Shown here piece by piece: positions 21,064 to 32,545 of a stretch of 64,000 nt of DNA (within the stretch, counting starts at the first letter, position 1; every line of letters starts with the position of its first letter). The stretch comes from Podaxis mareebaensis. Lineage: Eukaryota; Basidiomycota; Agaricomycetes; Agaricales; Agaricaceae. The stretch lies in NCBI GenBank assembly GCA_018524725.1, contig JAEUWP010000630.1:1-64000 (forward strand), in the 5' to 3' direction. Made by a program: the position numbers and the translations under genes. The notes beneath the pieces are model-generated. The model searched no databases. It saw nothing but the letters and a program-made list of their open reading frames with translations, and was not told the DNA's origin.

Positions 21064-24000
21064 ATGCCACCGTCAGGACCAGGGACAATCTACCCATTTG
21101 CCGACAAGGCCCAGTTCGATGCCACATACCGCGCCATATGTGCCCACAAGAACATATCCCTCGACCTCTCCCACCTCGTCCTCGACGGGACCTCTGTCGA
21201 TCTCCATCAACTGCACCTCCTCGTGTTTAAACTCGGCGGAGAGGCCAAGGCAAGTGTCTGCTTTCATAGAATGAATAAATGGAGGTGCTGACTTGAGCAT
21301 GGCTGTGTTTGCAGGTGAATGAAAGCGGGCTGTGGGGGGAAATTGCACAGCGAATGGGATTCAACGATCCGTTCTCACTGTCAACTCCTCAGCGCTGGTT
21401 TACAGATTCAAATAAGGAGCGGCCTGCGTCAGCCACCCCATCTCCGTCTGGTTCTCTTCCATCACCACCACTACCACCATCATCATCTACACCACCACCA
21501 CCATCGTCACAGCCGACGCCCCAGTCCCAGACTCCAGTGATCCCCTCCACAGCATCGAATAATAGTACAGTCGCGCAACATCTCTCACGCGTCTACAAAC
21601 TTTATCTCACGTTCTTTGACCAAGCAATCAAAGAAAACATCGCTCAGAATCGTGCACGCGCTCAAGCCGCCATGCAAGCTACCGCACAAGCACAAGCTGC
21701 TCAAGCCCAGGCCCATGCTCAGGCGACAGCCCAAGCCGTCGCACATGCCCATACCACCCACACACTGATACCACATGGTATACCCCTCACACAATTCCTC
21801 ACACAGTACGTCGGCCTGCAACAAAGCTACGTCGACAATATCTCTGCACAAGAGCGGTTTTTGTTGTTGGAGTGGACGCAGTTGAGTGAGGGGGAGTTGA
21901 GGAATAAGGTGAAGGCTTCGGAGAGTATGGTTGGGATGGTGGCGAGGGTGAGGGAGAAGTTGAAGGAGATGAGGGAGGGTTCGTCGGGGGTCAGGGAGAG
22001 GCCTGGGTTTACGACGTCTGTGGCGGTGGGGATTGTGTTGCCGGGGATGAAGGTTCCACCGCCCCCGAGTGCACCGCCGATTGGACCTGTCCCGCCTGTC
22101 CCTAATTCGTCGGGTGTGCCGGCGCTGCCGGCCCCGTCGTCTGCTGGGTCGTTGCATACGGGTGTGCGGTTTATATCGTCAGGGTTGAAGGGTGAGCCGC
22201 TGCCGCCGCCAGAACCCAAAATGGGATCGAAGGCGTCGTTTGAGGTGGTGTATAGGCTTATTCAGGAATGTAACAGTAAGTTCTGCTGTTGACTAGGCGC
22301 TTATGGGCTGTTAATCGCGTGTGCACAGTTACTGAGGCGTCGCTGGACAATACCATGGACTCTATTATTGTGCCTGCAGAGAAGCTTCCGGAGCATCATG
22401 CGCTGTTGGATAAAGTATCGCAGGCCTGTGCAGAGATTGATACGAAGCTCGCTATGATACATGATGTACTACAGCAAGAGAACTATATCAAGCGGATGAT
22501 CATTATTGTAAGTCTTGTATTGTCTTGTGAACCCCTTGGGCCTTGTGGTTCGCTCACACGACTCGTTCTCTTACTTTCCCTTTGAATAGGCGTCGCAAAT
22601 TGTATACCAGAAGGCACTCTTGACGAAAGCAGACTGGGAACGACGATACGTGCTTACTGTCGATATGCTGAAGAGTATGCTGGCAGAGATTCAATACCTC
22701 GTGGGGTTGTACAACCAGAAGATACGAGGGCTGATGGACGCGTTCCAGAGTACGGCATCACAACACGGGCATGATGCTGCAGTTCAGCAGCTACCGAGTT
22801 GGGTGCAGGTGCAGCTACAGCAGCAGGCTGAGCAGGCAGCGCAACAGCCGCGGCCACCATTACATTATACCCCCGAGGAGTTTGCGGCGATGGACCCGGA
22901 AGAGCGTCAACGTGCGAGACAGTTGCAACGCGCGCAGGAGGCCGAAGCGGAGCTAGTAAAGTTTCGGGAGGGGTATAAGAAGGAGGGACCAGAGGAGGTA
23001 ATTAGGTGGATTGAGAACCGGTGTCGACCGCTAAAGAACGTGTATGAAGAATACCTGGAGCAACGGAAGGTGTTGGAAGAAAGGTTGAGGGAACGCGAGA
23101 GAGAGAGGGAGGAAGAGGAGGAAGAGAAGAGGTACAGTGCGATGGGAAGACGGAGGTGGTCGCTGCGGGAGGAGGGTGAAGGGGCGGGGAATAAGAGCGG
23201 GAGTGGTGGGAGTGGAGGTGGGAGTAGCGGGGGCAGCAAGTTTGGCGCGTTGACTAAGCGGGTCAAGGCTCCTACCAAGACGGATTGGGGTGCAGAGGGG
23301 ACACTGGGATTGCCATTCACCGAAGAGGAACATGCGGCTGCAGTGCTATTTGTGCAGTGTGCTACTCAGGAATTTGGTGCTTTGCGTAAGTACTGGAGTG
23401 TTCTATTTTGTGGTGCCGTTGCTGATTGGGTGATGTATGTAGCTGCGACGGCCCAGATGCTGAGCTGGGATACAGATCTGACGCCAGAAGAGCAAAAGGA
23501 GTATCATCGGTTGCATGACAAAGGCTACCGCCAGTATCAAGAGTATGGCCCAAAAACGGCGCTGTTGCATCTGCTGATGGGCCAGGATTCGACCACGAAG
23601 CGGTTCATTGTGATTGTAAGTTTTTATCGACACCGATGATTCATGACGGTTGCACCCGAAAGCTAATAATAACGCGAAAGGGATATGTGCTATCGTACCA
23701 GCAGCATGTGTTTGCCACCGGGACGAAGCGGTATATCCTTACATTGGATCAATTGGAAGAGTGGGTGGAAGACTACGGTGATATAATTGAGGAGTTTATA
23801 GAGCGGAAGAACGCGATGCACCGGGAACAGGTGGAAGCGCACATGAGGAGCATGGGGCGGATACTGGATCTCAGTGGGGTGGACATTGGTGCACTGGGGG
23901 GCAGCGGGAGTCGGAAGAACCGGAACAAGAACAATAAGAAAAAGAAGAAGAAAAAGGCGAAGATTACGCCTGCAGAGGAAGAGGAGGAGGCAGAGGTGGA

Positions 24001-24079
24001 AGATGAGGAGGAGGAGAAGATGGGAGATGTGTTGGTTGGGGTAGTAGACTTTCTGGAGATGTACAAGAACCGTATGTAG
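21064..24079 (+). CDS. ARID/BRIGHT-domain protein, Swi1-like SWI/SNF subunit
   Basis: Six exons with consistent phase: 21,064-21,249; 21,315-22,275; 22,329-22,507; 22,590-23,385; 23,443-23,615; 23,681-24,079, giving 897 residues. The ARID DNA-binding fold is at the N-terminus (LDGTSVDLHQLHLLVFKLGG, then VNESGLWGEIAQRMGF). A Pro/Ser-rich linker follows, then an Ala/Gln-rich stretch (AQAQAAQAQAHAQATAQ), a long charged coiled coil (REREREREEEEEEKR) and a Lys-rich, then acidic tail. In fungi a large ARID protein of this kind is Swi1 of the SWI/SNF remodeller; the domain is secure and the subunit name is inferred. Intron 1 uses a GC donor (GCAAGT), because the only phase-correct join is there. Confidence 0.75.
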
Positions 24080-24204
24080 AGTAATGAGCCGGGTGATCCG
24101 GGATATATCACGTGTAGGGGTGGAGAGCCGGAAGCCGGAGAGAGAGGGTTCATAAAGGCGGGCGAGGAGGTCCAATCAATTCCATCCACTCGCTCTATCT
24201 CCAC

Positions 24205-24213
24205 CTATTTATA
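24205..24213 (+). promoter_or_regulatory. TATA-like box of the carnitine acetyltransferase gene
   Basis: TATTTATAT about 35-40 bp before the first ATG (24,247), preceded by a pyrimidine-rich TCGCTCTATCTCCACC stretch. Given the short distance, transcription could start very close to this ATG, which would favour use of the second ATG in some transcripts. Confidence 0.4.
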
Positions 24214-24246
24214 TCTGGTACGCGCTCTCCTCCCTCTCCATCCGCC

Positions 24247-26336
24247 ATGCTCAGACTCTCAACCCGTGCCTCATCCAGACTTATTGTCAGTTTATCCACC
24301 CTATTTATTTAATTATTTGGTAACATTTTCATTCAGCGCCCAATGGCTCGCTCGGCCTCGTCGGCATCGCCACCCCAGGACCCTCCACCGGGCTACGCTG
24401 TCGACCCCTCCGCTCCCCCCATGTTGCGCTACCAGGCCTCCCTGCCGACCCTCCCCGTGCCAACGCTCCAGTCGACATGCTCAAAATACCTTGAGACAGT
24501 CCAGCCACTCCTTACCCCCGAGGCGTTCGCGCGCACCCAAAACGTGGTTGACAAGTTCCTCGCATCCCCGCAGGCTGCCCAGCTGCAGAAACGCCTCCAA
24601 GACCGCGCGGCGCAGCCAGGTACGAAGAACTGGCTGTCTGACTGGTGGAATGACGTGGCGTACATGGGATACCGCGATCCCGTCGTTGTCTACGTCAGCT
24701 ACTTCTTTGTCCATGCCGACGATAAATTCCGGAAAGACCAGGCCAAGCGAGCTGCGAGTCTTGTCAAGGCCATTTTGCCTTTCCGTGAACTCGTCGAGAG
24801 GTGCGCAAGTCGTAACTCAATCTCGGTGGTTTGTCGTTTGCTTATGCTAATTATTATGTAGTGGACGTCTAGAACCCGAAAAAGTTAAAGGCGCCCCGTT
24901 GTGCATGGCCTCGTACAAATGGTTGTTCCATTCGTCACGATACCCTGTCAAGCCATCTGATACTGCGCACAAGTTTGATCCCAAGACGCACAACCATATG
25001 GCTGTTGTCCGGAAGAACAAGTTCTTCATCGTTCCGCTTGCTGATGCCTCTGGTCGGGAACTTTCTGCTGCCGAGTTGGAGCTCCAGTTCAACAGGATCA
25101 TTGCCGCTGCTGGCGAGGCTCCGGATGCATACCCCGTTGGTGCGCTTACGGGCGATAATAGGGATTTATGGGCGGATGCGAGGGAGGCGTTGTTGGCTGC
25201 ATCTCCGGATGGGACAAATGAGAAGTTGTTGAAGAAGATTGAGAGTGCGATGATTGTCATTGCATTGGACGATACCAAGCCGGTCACGAGGGAGGATATT
25301 AGCTGGGGAACATGGGTTGGTGATGGCCGCAACAGATTTTACGACAAGCATCAAAGTGAGTGATCTGCTGCTGATACGTGAGGGGTTTGTACTGATGAGT
25401 GTATGCATAGTCATCGTGTACGAGAATGGTCGCTCTGGATTCCTTGGCGAACACTCATGTATGGATGGTACCCCAACCCTTCGTATGAACGAGTTCATTC
25501 TTGCCACCCTCGCTAGTGGCAAAGTTGACCTCGGCGCTCCTACCGTCTCGAACCCCTCTGCCCTCCCCGAACCCGAACAACTCAACTTTAAACTCAACGA
25601 CACCGTCAAATCGCTCATTACCGGCGCCACCCAACGTTTCGATGACCTCGTATCCAAACATGACCTCCACGTGCTCCACTATGAGGGCTACGGCAAGAAC
25701 CTCATGAAACACTACAAATTCTCTCCAGATGCCTGGGCCCAACTCGTCAAGCAACTCGCGTTCCACAAAATGTTCGGAAGGCCCGGTGTCACTTACGAAT
25801 CTGCGCAAACGCGCAAGTTCCAGTTGGGTCGGACGGAGGTGATTAGGAGTGCGAGTAACGAGAGTAAAGCGTGGGCTGAGGCGATGTTGGATCCGCATGC
25901 ATGGTCTGATCCTATCCGCCTCCGGGAGTTGTTCCGCAAAGCTGTGGCGCGGCATATCCAGTACTCAACTTGGGCTGCTGATGCACAGGGTGTGGATCGG
26001 CATTTGTTTGGGTTGAAGAAACTTGTGCAGGCGGGTGAAGAGGTGCCGGAGTTGTACGAGGATGAAGCATACAGCAAGTCGAGTCATTGGGAGTTGAGTA
26101 CGAGCCAGTTGAGTAGTCGGTACTTTGATGGGTGGGGGTATGGAGAGGTTGTGCCGGATGGGTATGGGTTGTCGTATTCGATTGGGGATGAGTATGTGAG
26201 GTGGACGATTACGAGTTTGAAGAGGAGGACGGAGGAGTTGAAGCATTATCTTGCGGAGGCTGCGACGGAGGTTAGGCAGATGTTGGAAGCGGCGGAGAGG
26301 AAGGACAAGGAGAGGGAGGGGAAGGGGAAGTTGTGA
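24247..26336 (+). CDS. Carnitine O-acetyltransferase, probably dual-targeted
   Basis: Exons 24,247-24,285; 24,337-24,800; 24,862-25,355; 25,411-26,336, all phase-consistent, 640 residues. It transfers acetyl groups between CoA and carnitine, letting acetyl units leave peroxisomes and enter mitochondria. The choline/carnitine acyltransferase signature is clear, with catalytic histidine in GEHSCMDGTP and the later HYEGYGK and STSQLSSRYFDGWGYG blocks. Exon 1 encodes a 13-residue basic, hydroxylated leader (MLRLSTRASSRLI) like a mitochondrial presequence. A second ATG at 24,343 would skip it. The C-terminus GKL is only weakly like a peroxisomal signal. Yeast Cat2 is known to make two forms from two starts, and this layout suggests the same. 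Confidence 0.9.
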
Positions 26337-27037
26337 GTTGAGTGCTCTGAGCGCTGAGCAGCGGGTACTAGCCCGGGTTTGGTTATTTAAAAGTATTTGT
26401 CGTTAATAATTAGATGCACTTTTGATACCTGGAATTTCTCTGGAGGATGGACGGTTTTTTGAGAAATCTTTTCAAAATCAGATTGTTGCTGGAATACATG
26501 GAGCTAAGATGCTACACTACAGTTCATGGTTGGTGATGAAAAAGATAAGCGCCCGTTTGGCGCTTGGAAGTTTAATCACCCTTTCGAAAATAGGCGCCGT
26601 GGCGGTTGTTGCCGTAAGTGTATGTTTTCGCTGAAGTGGCCACAATGATATCGATGCCCTTCAAGTCCGTCTACAATAATACAAAACCTGCAGATTGTCA
26701 TGAGGATAACGAATACTTAGGAGAGCGAGTGGCCCTAGTGACGTTGGGACAGGCAGAAAGCTTGACAACTATATATATAGACCGTTGATCAACGGGGCTT
26801 AGCGGAAGATGGTTACTCTTGCACACATTCAAAAGCTTCAAATCATTTACTACAAACTATGTAATGCGTTGATCCAGACAGGAACACGCCGATCATTATA
26901 CTGTACATAAAACAATTCCCGGCCACCACCGAGCGCGCGCGAATCTCGCATGCTATGACGTAGGATTCCTTGGCCATGATGAGGCCGGTCGTGCACGACG
27001 ACATTACGAGAGAACATACCTTGTACAATAAACGGGC
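26337..27037. other. Intergenic, no gene recognised
   Basis: Space between the convergent carnitine acetyltransferase (plus) and F-box-like (minus) genes. It would hold both 3' ends. A TATATATATAG run is present at 26,769-26,780. No coding frame is credible. Confidence 0.5.
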
Positions 27038-27805
27038 CTAGACACTCTGATTGATCCACTCCACCACCTCATTGCGTTTCCCCCAGGAGATCACCTCGAG
27101 CCGACGGTCGCTAATTTGGCGGAGCTGCGAAAAGACGAATGGTGAAGGGGAACGCATTAGCACTCGTAACCTTGCCAACCCAGGCAGCGCATCCAACAAT
27201 TCCAGCTCTCTCTTGAACTGGCTACGATCCTCACGCAGTTCGATTGTCCAGTACGTCAACTCCCTCAACGATGTTAGCCACTCTATCTCAATCCCGCGCA
27301 GAAACAAGTGGTCGAGCAACCACAGTCTGTGTAACTGCCCACACAAGGACCTCCCGTACTTTGAGCTGGCGAACGGCGTCCAAAAGTCCCATAACCCCAT
27401 GATCGTCAGGTCCGTTAACTGTGTGTGGCGGAAGGGATCTGATGAAGTGACGGGAATTAAGTCGTGCCCGTCACACGTGAGTGCAACGATGTTGGTGCAG
27501 GTGGAAATAACACCGCAATGGTCTCTGAAGATCCACAACCGACGCACGCGTGGTGCGAGTTGGTCACCCGTCCGAAGGTAGTCTGCGAATTGTGTTGTCC
27601 GGTGGGGTGTGTCGAGCACAATTGGGACGACGGGTAGACATGCTAGTTTGCAAAGGTCGCGTAGAGTACGCGAAACGCGAAGGAGAATGACGTAGTTCTT
27701 TTGAGATTGTGCGCAGAGGATGAATGCGATTTCGAGGAGAAGTTCGGTGGGTAGTCTGGAGAGGTAGGGTCCGAGGGTGGTTTCGTCGATCTTCATGGTG
27801 GTCAT
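27038..27805 (-). CDS. F-box-like protein
   Basis: Single-exon frame from ATG 27,805 to the stop at 27,038, 255 residues. Residues about 16-55 (LSRLPTELLLEIAFILC, then VILLRVSRTLRDL) match the F-box-like pattern of mushroom proteins, which would bind Skp1 and act as a ubiquitin-ligase substrate receptor. The remainder is a leucine-rich region with periodic L-T-x-L blocks (LTDLTIMGLW, LRELTYWTIEL), compatible with substrate binding. The general plan resembles the gene at 51,766-52,611, but the two are clearly diverged. No target can be inferred. Confidence 0.7.
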   Translation of the reverse strand: MTTMKIDETTLGPYLSRLPTELLLEIAFILCAQSQKNYVILLRVSRTLRDLCKLACLPVVPIVLDTPHRTTQFADYLRTGDQLAPRVRRLWIFRDHCGVISTCTNIVALTCDGHDLIPVTSSDPFRHTQLTDLTIMGLWDFWTPFASSKYGRSLCGQLHRLWLLDHLFLRGIEIEWLTSLRELTYWTIELREDRSQFKRELELLDALPGLARLRVLMRSPSPFVFSQLRQISDRRLEVISWGKRNEVVEWINQSV

Positions 27806-28664
27806 GAGTCACGGTGGAATAGAGGAGCAAGTTCTGATACGGAAGATCGGTCACAATCAGATTAGTAGGGAGCATGTCGCTTCTTCTTCAAATCCTTGGG
27901 AAGCAGTTAGGATGCTCACATACTGTTGTGGTGGCGCATGGCACCCATCACATGATATCAGTTAATTTGGAGTAGGGGATTGTTTCTACATGTCCAGGAT
28001 ACTCTTTTGCAGCCTCGAGCAGGTCCGCCGTGGTATAACTTTGTATCTTCCGCTATAGTTTCATGCGTTCTTTCGTGCAAATCAGGCGGAGCATTCGACA
28101 CATTTTGCTTTCCACGGTCATCCTCCCCATGTCATGCCGAAGTCGGCAATACCGAATCACACTTCTGATCGTACTCACGATAGCCACCACCATCGCCGCC
28201 ATGAACTGATAACACAGTATTATATTGACTACTCAAACAGGCCAATCAGTCCGACTCTCGAGTATCCAAAAGACCGTCATATCTTGTCTTTGTTAGCCAT
28301 TCCCCTTGCGTCGGAAAATCTCTCGTCATGGCTTTCAGGGCCTTTTCAGTCCCAGAAGACTGCAGGGGTAGTTGAAAGCGAATCGGCCCTACCCCTCTGA
28401 TCTACTAGGCTCGGTATCAGCTGTTTGATTGTTCCTTCAAAGCTTCTGATGATCGCAGGAAGAACAAGGAAGCCTAGTGGCTCGACCACGCTATTTTTGT
28501 CAATTGTTCCTCGTCTCATGAAACAATAAAGTTACGAAACCCCAACAGCCTCTCGCTTTTTTCAAGCGTCGTGAACTGGTTAGATGCTATCCATGTTGCC
28601 GGATGTTTTGGTGCATTTCCAGCGATCGTAGGGCTCTGTAACTCGGGCATCTGGAGAGGTATAT
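27806..28664. other. Intergenic, no gene recognised
   Basis: Host DNA upstream of the F-box-like gene. Small frames (27,980-28,400 plus) lack family features. The right limit is where similarity to the second duplicated segment begins. Confidence 0.45.
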
Positions 28665-29069
28665 ACCATATTACGACGTCTTCTCAGAACTTCTGAATGA
28701 ATGCATCAAACTTCTCAACACGCGTCGGGAACCCGGAGGGGTTCGATTCCGAAGCAAGCCAATTCAGTACTGCCACTGAAATACAATGGACATGCCCTCA
28801 TTCCTGTTCAGAATTCCGCTTCCATACGACATGTATAGGATTCCGGGGTTGTGAATTTCCGGACAAGAAGTTCCGTGCGACATGGTCCTCATTGAGCGTG
28901 TGAACCTTTTCGCCTCTCAGCTTCCTCGTTGTAGACGACGCTCCCCACAGCGTCACACTCAGTGGTAGTCTGATTTTAGAGGGTGATTGTTGGTATCGTA
29001 AGTGGTGATATGGGGAGATGCGAAAGGAAGGAAAGATAACTAAAAAAAACGACACGAGGGAGAGAGTGG

Positions 29070-29558
29070 TTGTATATTCACACCTTTGGTCGGCATTTCC
29101 TCAGGGATTCCCATCCAAAGACATCCGTTTCTCGCCTGACAGACTATTTACAAAGACGGCCAGCTTTCAGGGTAAGCAGTGACGTATTCCTTAGAATTTC
29201 CAGGCTGAACGTCAGCCAACCCTCTCAGGTGGCACCGTTCAATGTCGTGCATTCAATCGTTCATCATACCCCAGGATGTCAGCTCCATACGGCCACCCAT
29301 ATTCACGTAAGCCTGTCGGCGCTTCGTAGGTTGCGCATTGTCAGACAAGCGAAACAATTGCGCAAAAAAACGAACCCCTATGTTCTATGTACACCTGACA
29401 CGAACATCTGGGGTCCGCAGCTTCCACTCCACCAAAACGGGTATTGCCTTTTGGTCCAAATTCCAGGACATTCCAGACGTTCTCCAGAAGCTAGGCCTCA
29501 GACCGAAGTGCTTCGTCTGAAAGGGAGAACGGACGGCAAGGATGTCGTCTTGATGTAG
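29070..29558 (+). pseudogene. Unidentified decayed coding-like stretch in copy 1
   Basis: A frame runs across 29,070-29,558 but is not kept intact in copy 2 (32,942-33,506). Plausible splice pairs (GTAAGC...CTCAG at about 29,172-29,239; GTAAGC...GTCAG at 29,306-29,343) occur in both copies. After splicing, the frame ends early at a TGA in both. A C-terminal segment with DVLQ-x-LGLR is alike in both copies. I cannot name a family. It may be a non-coding transcript or a gene that died before the duplication. Confidence 0.3.
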
Positions 29559-29933
29559 AAGGCTGTCCCAGCTCGGCGTGTGACTAGATGATGCAACGGC
29601 GCGTTTACAGAGAGATCAATATACATCTCCAGCTAGGTAAACGGGCGCTTATATTGCTATAGTGGGCCAGGGCTAATATGTGAGGTCAATTCTTGAGTAT
29701 ACTGTCATAAAATTCCTTGAATTGAGTTTATGATAGTTTTCTGGAGTCCTGGCTTGAGGCACCTACAGATCCTCCAGCGATAATCAACTTCCAAGATACC
29801 TGCCAAAGTTTGACAGCGCATTCCGCATTCACGCATCGTACACACCGAAACGCCTTCCTACCCCCTCTAGGACTTGTTGTTTTTTTCCGGTGCTTGAACT
29901 TTCCCGGAGGCAAATTATGGGTAGCTATCGAAG

Positions 29934-29940
29934 TATAAAG
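29934..29940 (+). promoter_or_regulatory. TATA box, mycocypin-like gene 1
   Basis: TATAAAG, 73 bp before the ATG. The same box and flanks (TCGAAGTATAAAGCTGCTGCAA) stand before copy 2. Confidence 0.6.
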
Positions 29941-30012
29941 CTGCTGCAACATCCCTACTACTGCAGTATCAAACGACTCTTGCATCTCCTACCTCACTAA
30001 CAGCAATCTGAA

Positions 30013-30700
30013 ATGGCTTTGGAGGAAGGCACCTACCGCATCCGCTTTGTCCCCACCTCCGTTCTGCCTCCCTTCGAGGGTGGTCTGTACGCCACTGCCA
30101 CAGGAGTTGGCGAACCTATTCTCGCAGAGGCAGAGGGGCCCGATAACGCTCCAGTCGTCAGTGCCACCATTACTCCCTACCTCGAATTCACACTCACTGA
30201 CATCGATCTAGTGGGAGGTTCACCGCAATCCCCAGACTGGAAGGTATACCATAACCCAGCCCGGCTTCAAGAACAAGAACCCTTTGTTAGGTCCTGGACC
30301 TGTCCTCATGGGATGGAGTCTCGCCAATCCTTCCGAGAGCTTCCCCGGCGGGAATATCCTGTTCAAGGTCGACTATGTAGAACTCGATATTCAGCCTGTT
30401 GGAGAGGGGAAAAACGGTATTTATAGGTATGTACTAATCTGACATACCTGGACTCTTCACAAGCTCAGATGATGATCCTATCTTAGTGTCAAGGTTCCCA
30501 ACCCCCAGGGTGTCCACAGCCCCGGGCTGAGCGCCGACTTCTATGTGACCGAGCATGATCACACCGTAAGTCCACGTCTACTCATGTAGAAGACCATAAG
30601 TCCAACTCATTGACTTTCAAATCAGGTTATTAGCCGAGCATTCTGGTCCACTCGTTTCCACCGCCGCCCTCACCCTAACTGGGAATTCATTCCCGCCTAG
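30013..30700 (+). CDS. Mycocypin-like (clitocypin/macrocypin type) protease inhibitor, copy 1
   Basis: Four exons with consistent phase: 30,013-30,156; 30,212-30,426; 30,487-30,565; 30,626-30,700, giving 170 residues with no signal peptide. The start (LEEGTYRIRFVP), the GGLYATATGVGEPILAEAEG strand and the WEVHRNPQTGRYTIT block resemble beta-trefoil cysteine-protease inhibitors of mushrooms (MEROPS I48/I85). Length also fits macrocypins. Such proteins accumulate in the cytosol and block papain-like enzymes, probably against grazers. The family call rests on recalled pattern similarity. Other small beta-trefoil inhibitors or lectins are alternatives. The gene is conserved in copy 2 with small coding differences. 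Confidence 0.6.
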
Positions 30701-31759
30701 AGGAGATAACCGGGATATCAAGAAAGTCTGGATATTAGCGAGTACCAGTTTGTACAAGTTAGGTTTTGTTAGCCACAAAGTTGGATGTATGACGAAATGG
30801 AATGAAAAGGCGAATTCTTGTCAGCATTCTGAGACCCTATACATCACAAGAGGCTGGCTTTAGAGAATGAGGATTAAGCCATATTTTAACAGTGCATTGT
30901 CATCATCCCAATGACTATGCCACCCATCATGCTCTCGGCCAGAAAGTCCCGAGCATAAATGCATGTCGTACTACCCTTGCGAGCCCGTTGCTGATGACAT
31001 CAGATCCGATAGACAACGATGGGATTCTCTAGGCTGTTCCTACGAGTGTCAGGAGCACTCGACTACTTAATGAGGGGGGGGCAAGTGGGGGCATTACATA
31101 GTATGATGTGAGTATGACATGATCAAAGTGCCCGAAAGCTACCCCACTGTAATCAGTAGAGTCCATGAACGTCATCGAGAACTGTAGAGAGGAGGGTTCA
31201 GCATTCGTGCGTTAGTCAATGTTACGATGAGCAAAATGAGACACATATAGTGAGATTCTGACTCAGGCTATGGCTCTGGGAACTCCTGCGAGTTTTCGAT
31301 GAAGACAGAAAGGTACCCAGGCCACGTTCCATGGGACCGCAGCTAGAGCCCGATTCTGATGGCGTCTCAAACACATATAATTGTAACATGGTGTTTCATT
31401 ATGATACTTTCATGAAGGATTGCGAATAAAATACGTCCCATCGTTTAGGTTCTCCATACTCGAGAACTGGGCGCGGAATGTGGTACACGCTGCAAGAGAC
31501 AAGCGGCTCGTGTGTATTTTCTTGTCCAGGAAGGCAAAATAAGGGAGAAACAGTAAGAGGTTGACTTTATGAACGATGGCGGTGTTATTTGGGTGGAAGG
31601 GGTATGGGCATGAGTGTCCCAAGACCTCATGCGGTGATGTCAAGGAAGGACGTAGTTGGGTCGCCCTGTAGTGCGTGTCGGATCACCTGTGACGAGATTC
31701 ATGGTAGAGGAGGGGGAACGGATACTAGATGGGTGGATGAGATTCGAGGGATACAGACG
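30701..31759. other. 3' flank of copy 1 and unique spacer
   Basis: 30,701 to about 31,480 is the duplicated 3' flank. Beyond it, to the element at 31,760, the sequence is unique. No gene is supported. A seven-G run at 31,074-31,080 is the only oddity. Confidence 0.45.
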
Positions 31760-32545
31760 CCTCTCTCTTAACCCATAGCCTTCGGTGGAAGGGCTGAGCT
31801 ATGGGTTATGACAGAGTATGGGTTATCGAAGAGGTCAGTTTTTAGCGCCAAAGAAATTCATTCGAAATAGAAAAAATATTTCCATGCTATATCATGCAAA
31901 AAGACTTCTATAAACGAAAGGATAAGGGTTAACTTGTATACGATACATCTTTTCGGGGGAAACAGTCAAGGATACTTGTGTCTTTTAGGTTTTCCACCTC
32001 CTCCAGACAAAGTTGACGGTTGAATTTTGCCCAAATCTGTTCCATTGACCTTAAGAATGAGTGGTTCGTGGTGGAGTGACACCCGTTTCGAGTGATTCTT
32101 CATCTGCGGTTGTAATTTTTTTATATTTGGATAGTTGGGACCTGGGAGTAGTTTTTTGAGTTGATGATGTCTGGTGTTTAGGAATACGTAGGCCCTTTTT
32201 TAATGTCTTAAGAAGGGTGGTTAGTTTTAGTGGTATGGGATAGGTAGTTGTAAAAAATATTGATGCTTTTTTCTTTTTTTTTTTTTCGGCTGCTAAGTAC
32301 CATTATTGATGTATGAGATTTGCTCTGTCGGGCGTGAAGGTCGCGCCATTGGTCATATTTTGATGTAAATCTATTGTATTATGTCATGGGCGCTATGGGT
32401 TTTTGGCCCGAACGACCTATGGGTTATGGGGTATGTAAAGCTATGGGTTATGGGCGTGGAACCCCCGCGTACCAACTCGGTGGAAGGAAAAATCTATGGG
32501 TTATTGGAGAGTATGGGTTATTAGAGATATGGGTTAAGAGAGAGG
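31760..32545. mobile_element. MITE-like element with terminal inverted repeats
   Basis: The ends are 18-bp inverted repeats: CCTCTCTCTTAACCCATA (31,760-31,777) and its reverse complement at 32,528-32,545. Subterminal copies of CTATGGGTTATG occur near the left end (31,799 and 31,818) and at least five times near the right end (32,389-32,535). A GGTGGAAGG word lies beside the motif at both ends. No transposase is present in about 785 bp. TTAA sits symmetrically next to CCCATA/TATGGG at both ends, as in piggyBac-type insertions, but the mirrored CTCTCTC/GAGAGAG outside it may instead belong to the inverted repeats. The middle is AT-rich and featureless. Confidence 0.65.

Larger units (their letters stand above)
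28665..31480 (+). repeat. Segmental duplication, copy 1
   Basis: About 2.8 kb aligning collinearly with 32,575-35,460. Shared landmarks include CTTCTCAACACGCGTCGGGAACC (28,710/32,629), a GGATTCCGGGGTTGTGAATTTCCGGACAAG block (28,830/32,767), the mycocypin-like gene and a shared 3' flank to CATCRTTT...CGAGA. Most differences are substitutions with small indels. CpG density is normal here, unlike the left island, so this is host-type DNA. Confidence 0.85.

Noticed and set aside
21585..22219. Long reverse ORFs antisense to the ARID gene
   Set aside because: They are shadows of the Pro/Ala/Gln-rich coding strand and have low-complexity Arg/His composition.
29328..29520. Small ORF ending GLRPKCFV as a conserved peptide gene
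   Set aside because: In the second duplicate the frame has an early stop and the end is shifted, so the reading frame is not conserved.
31770..31776. Telomere-like reading of the TTAACCC and GGGTTA words
   Set aside because: The words are part of a CTATGGGTTAT subterminal motif with irregular spacing, not a TTAGGG tandem array.
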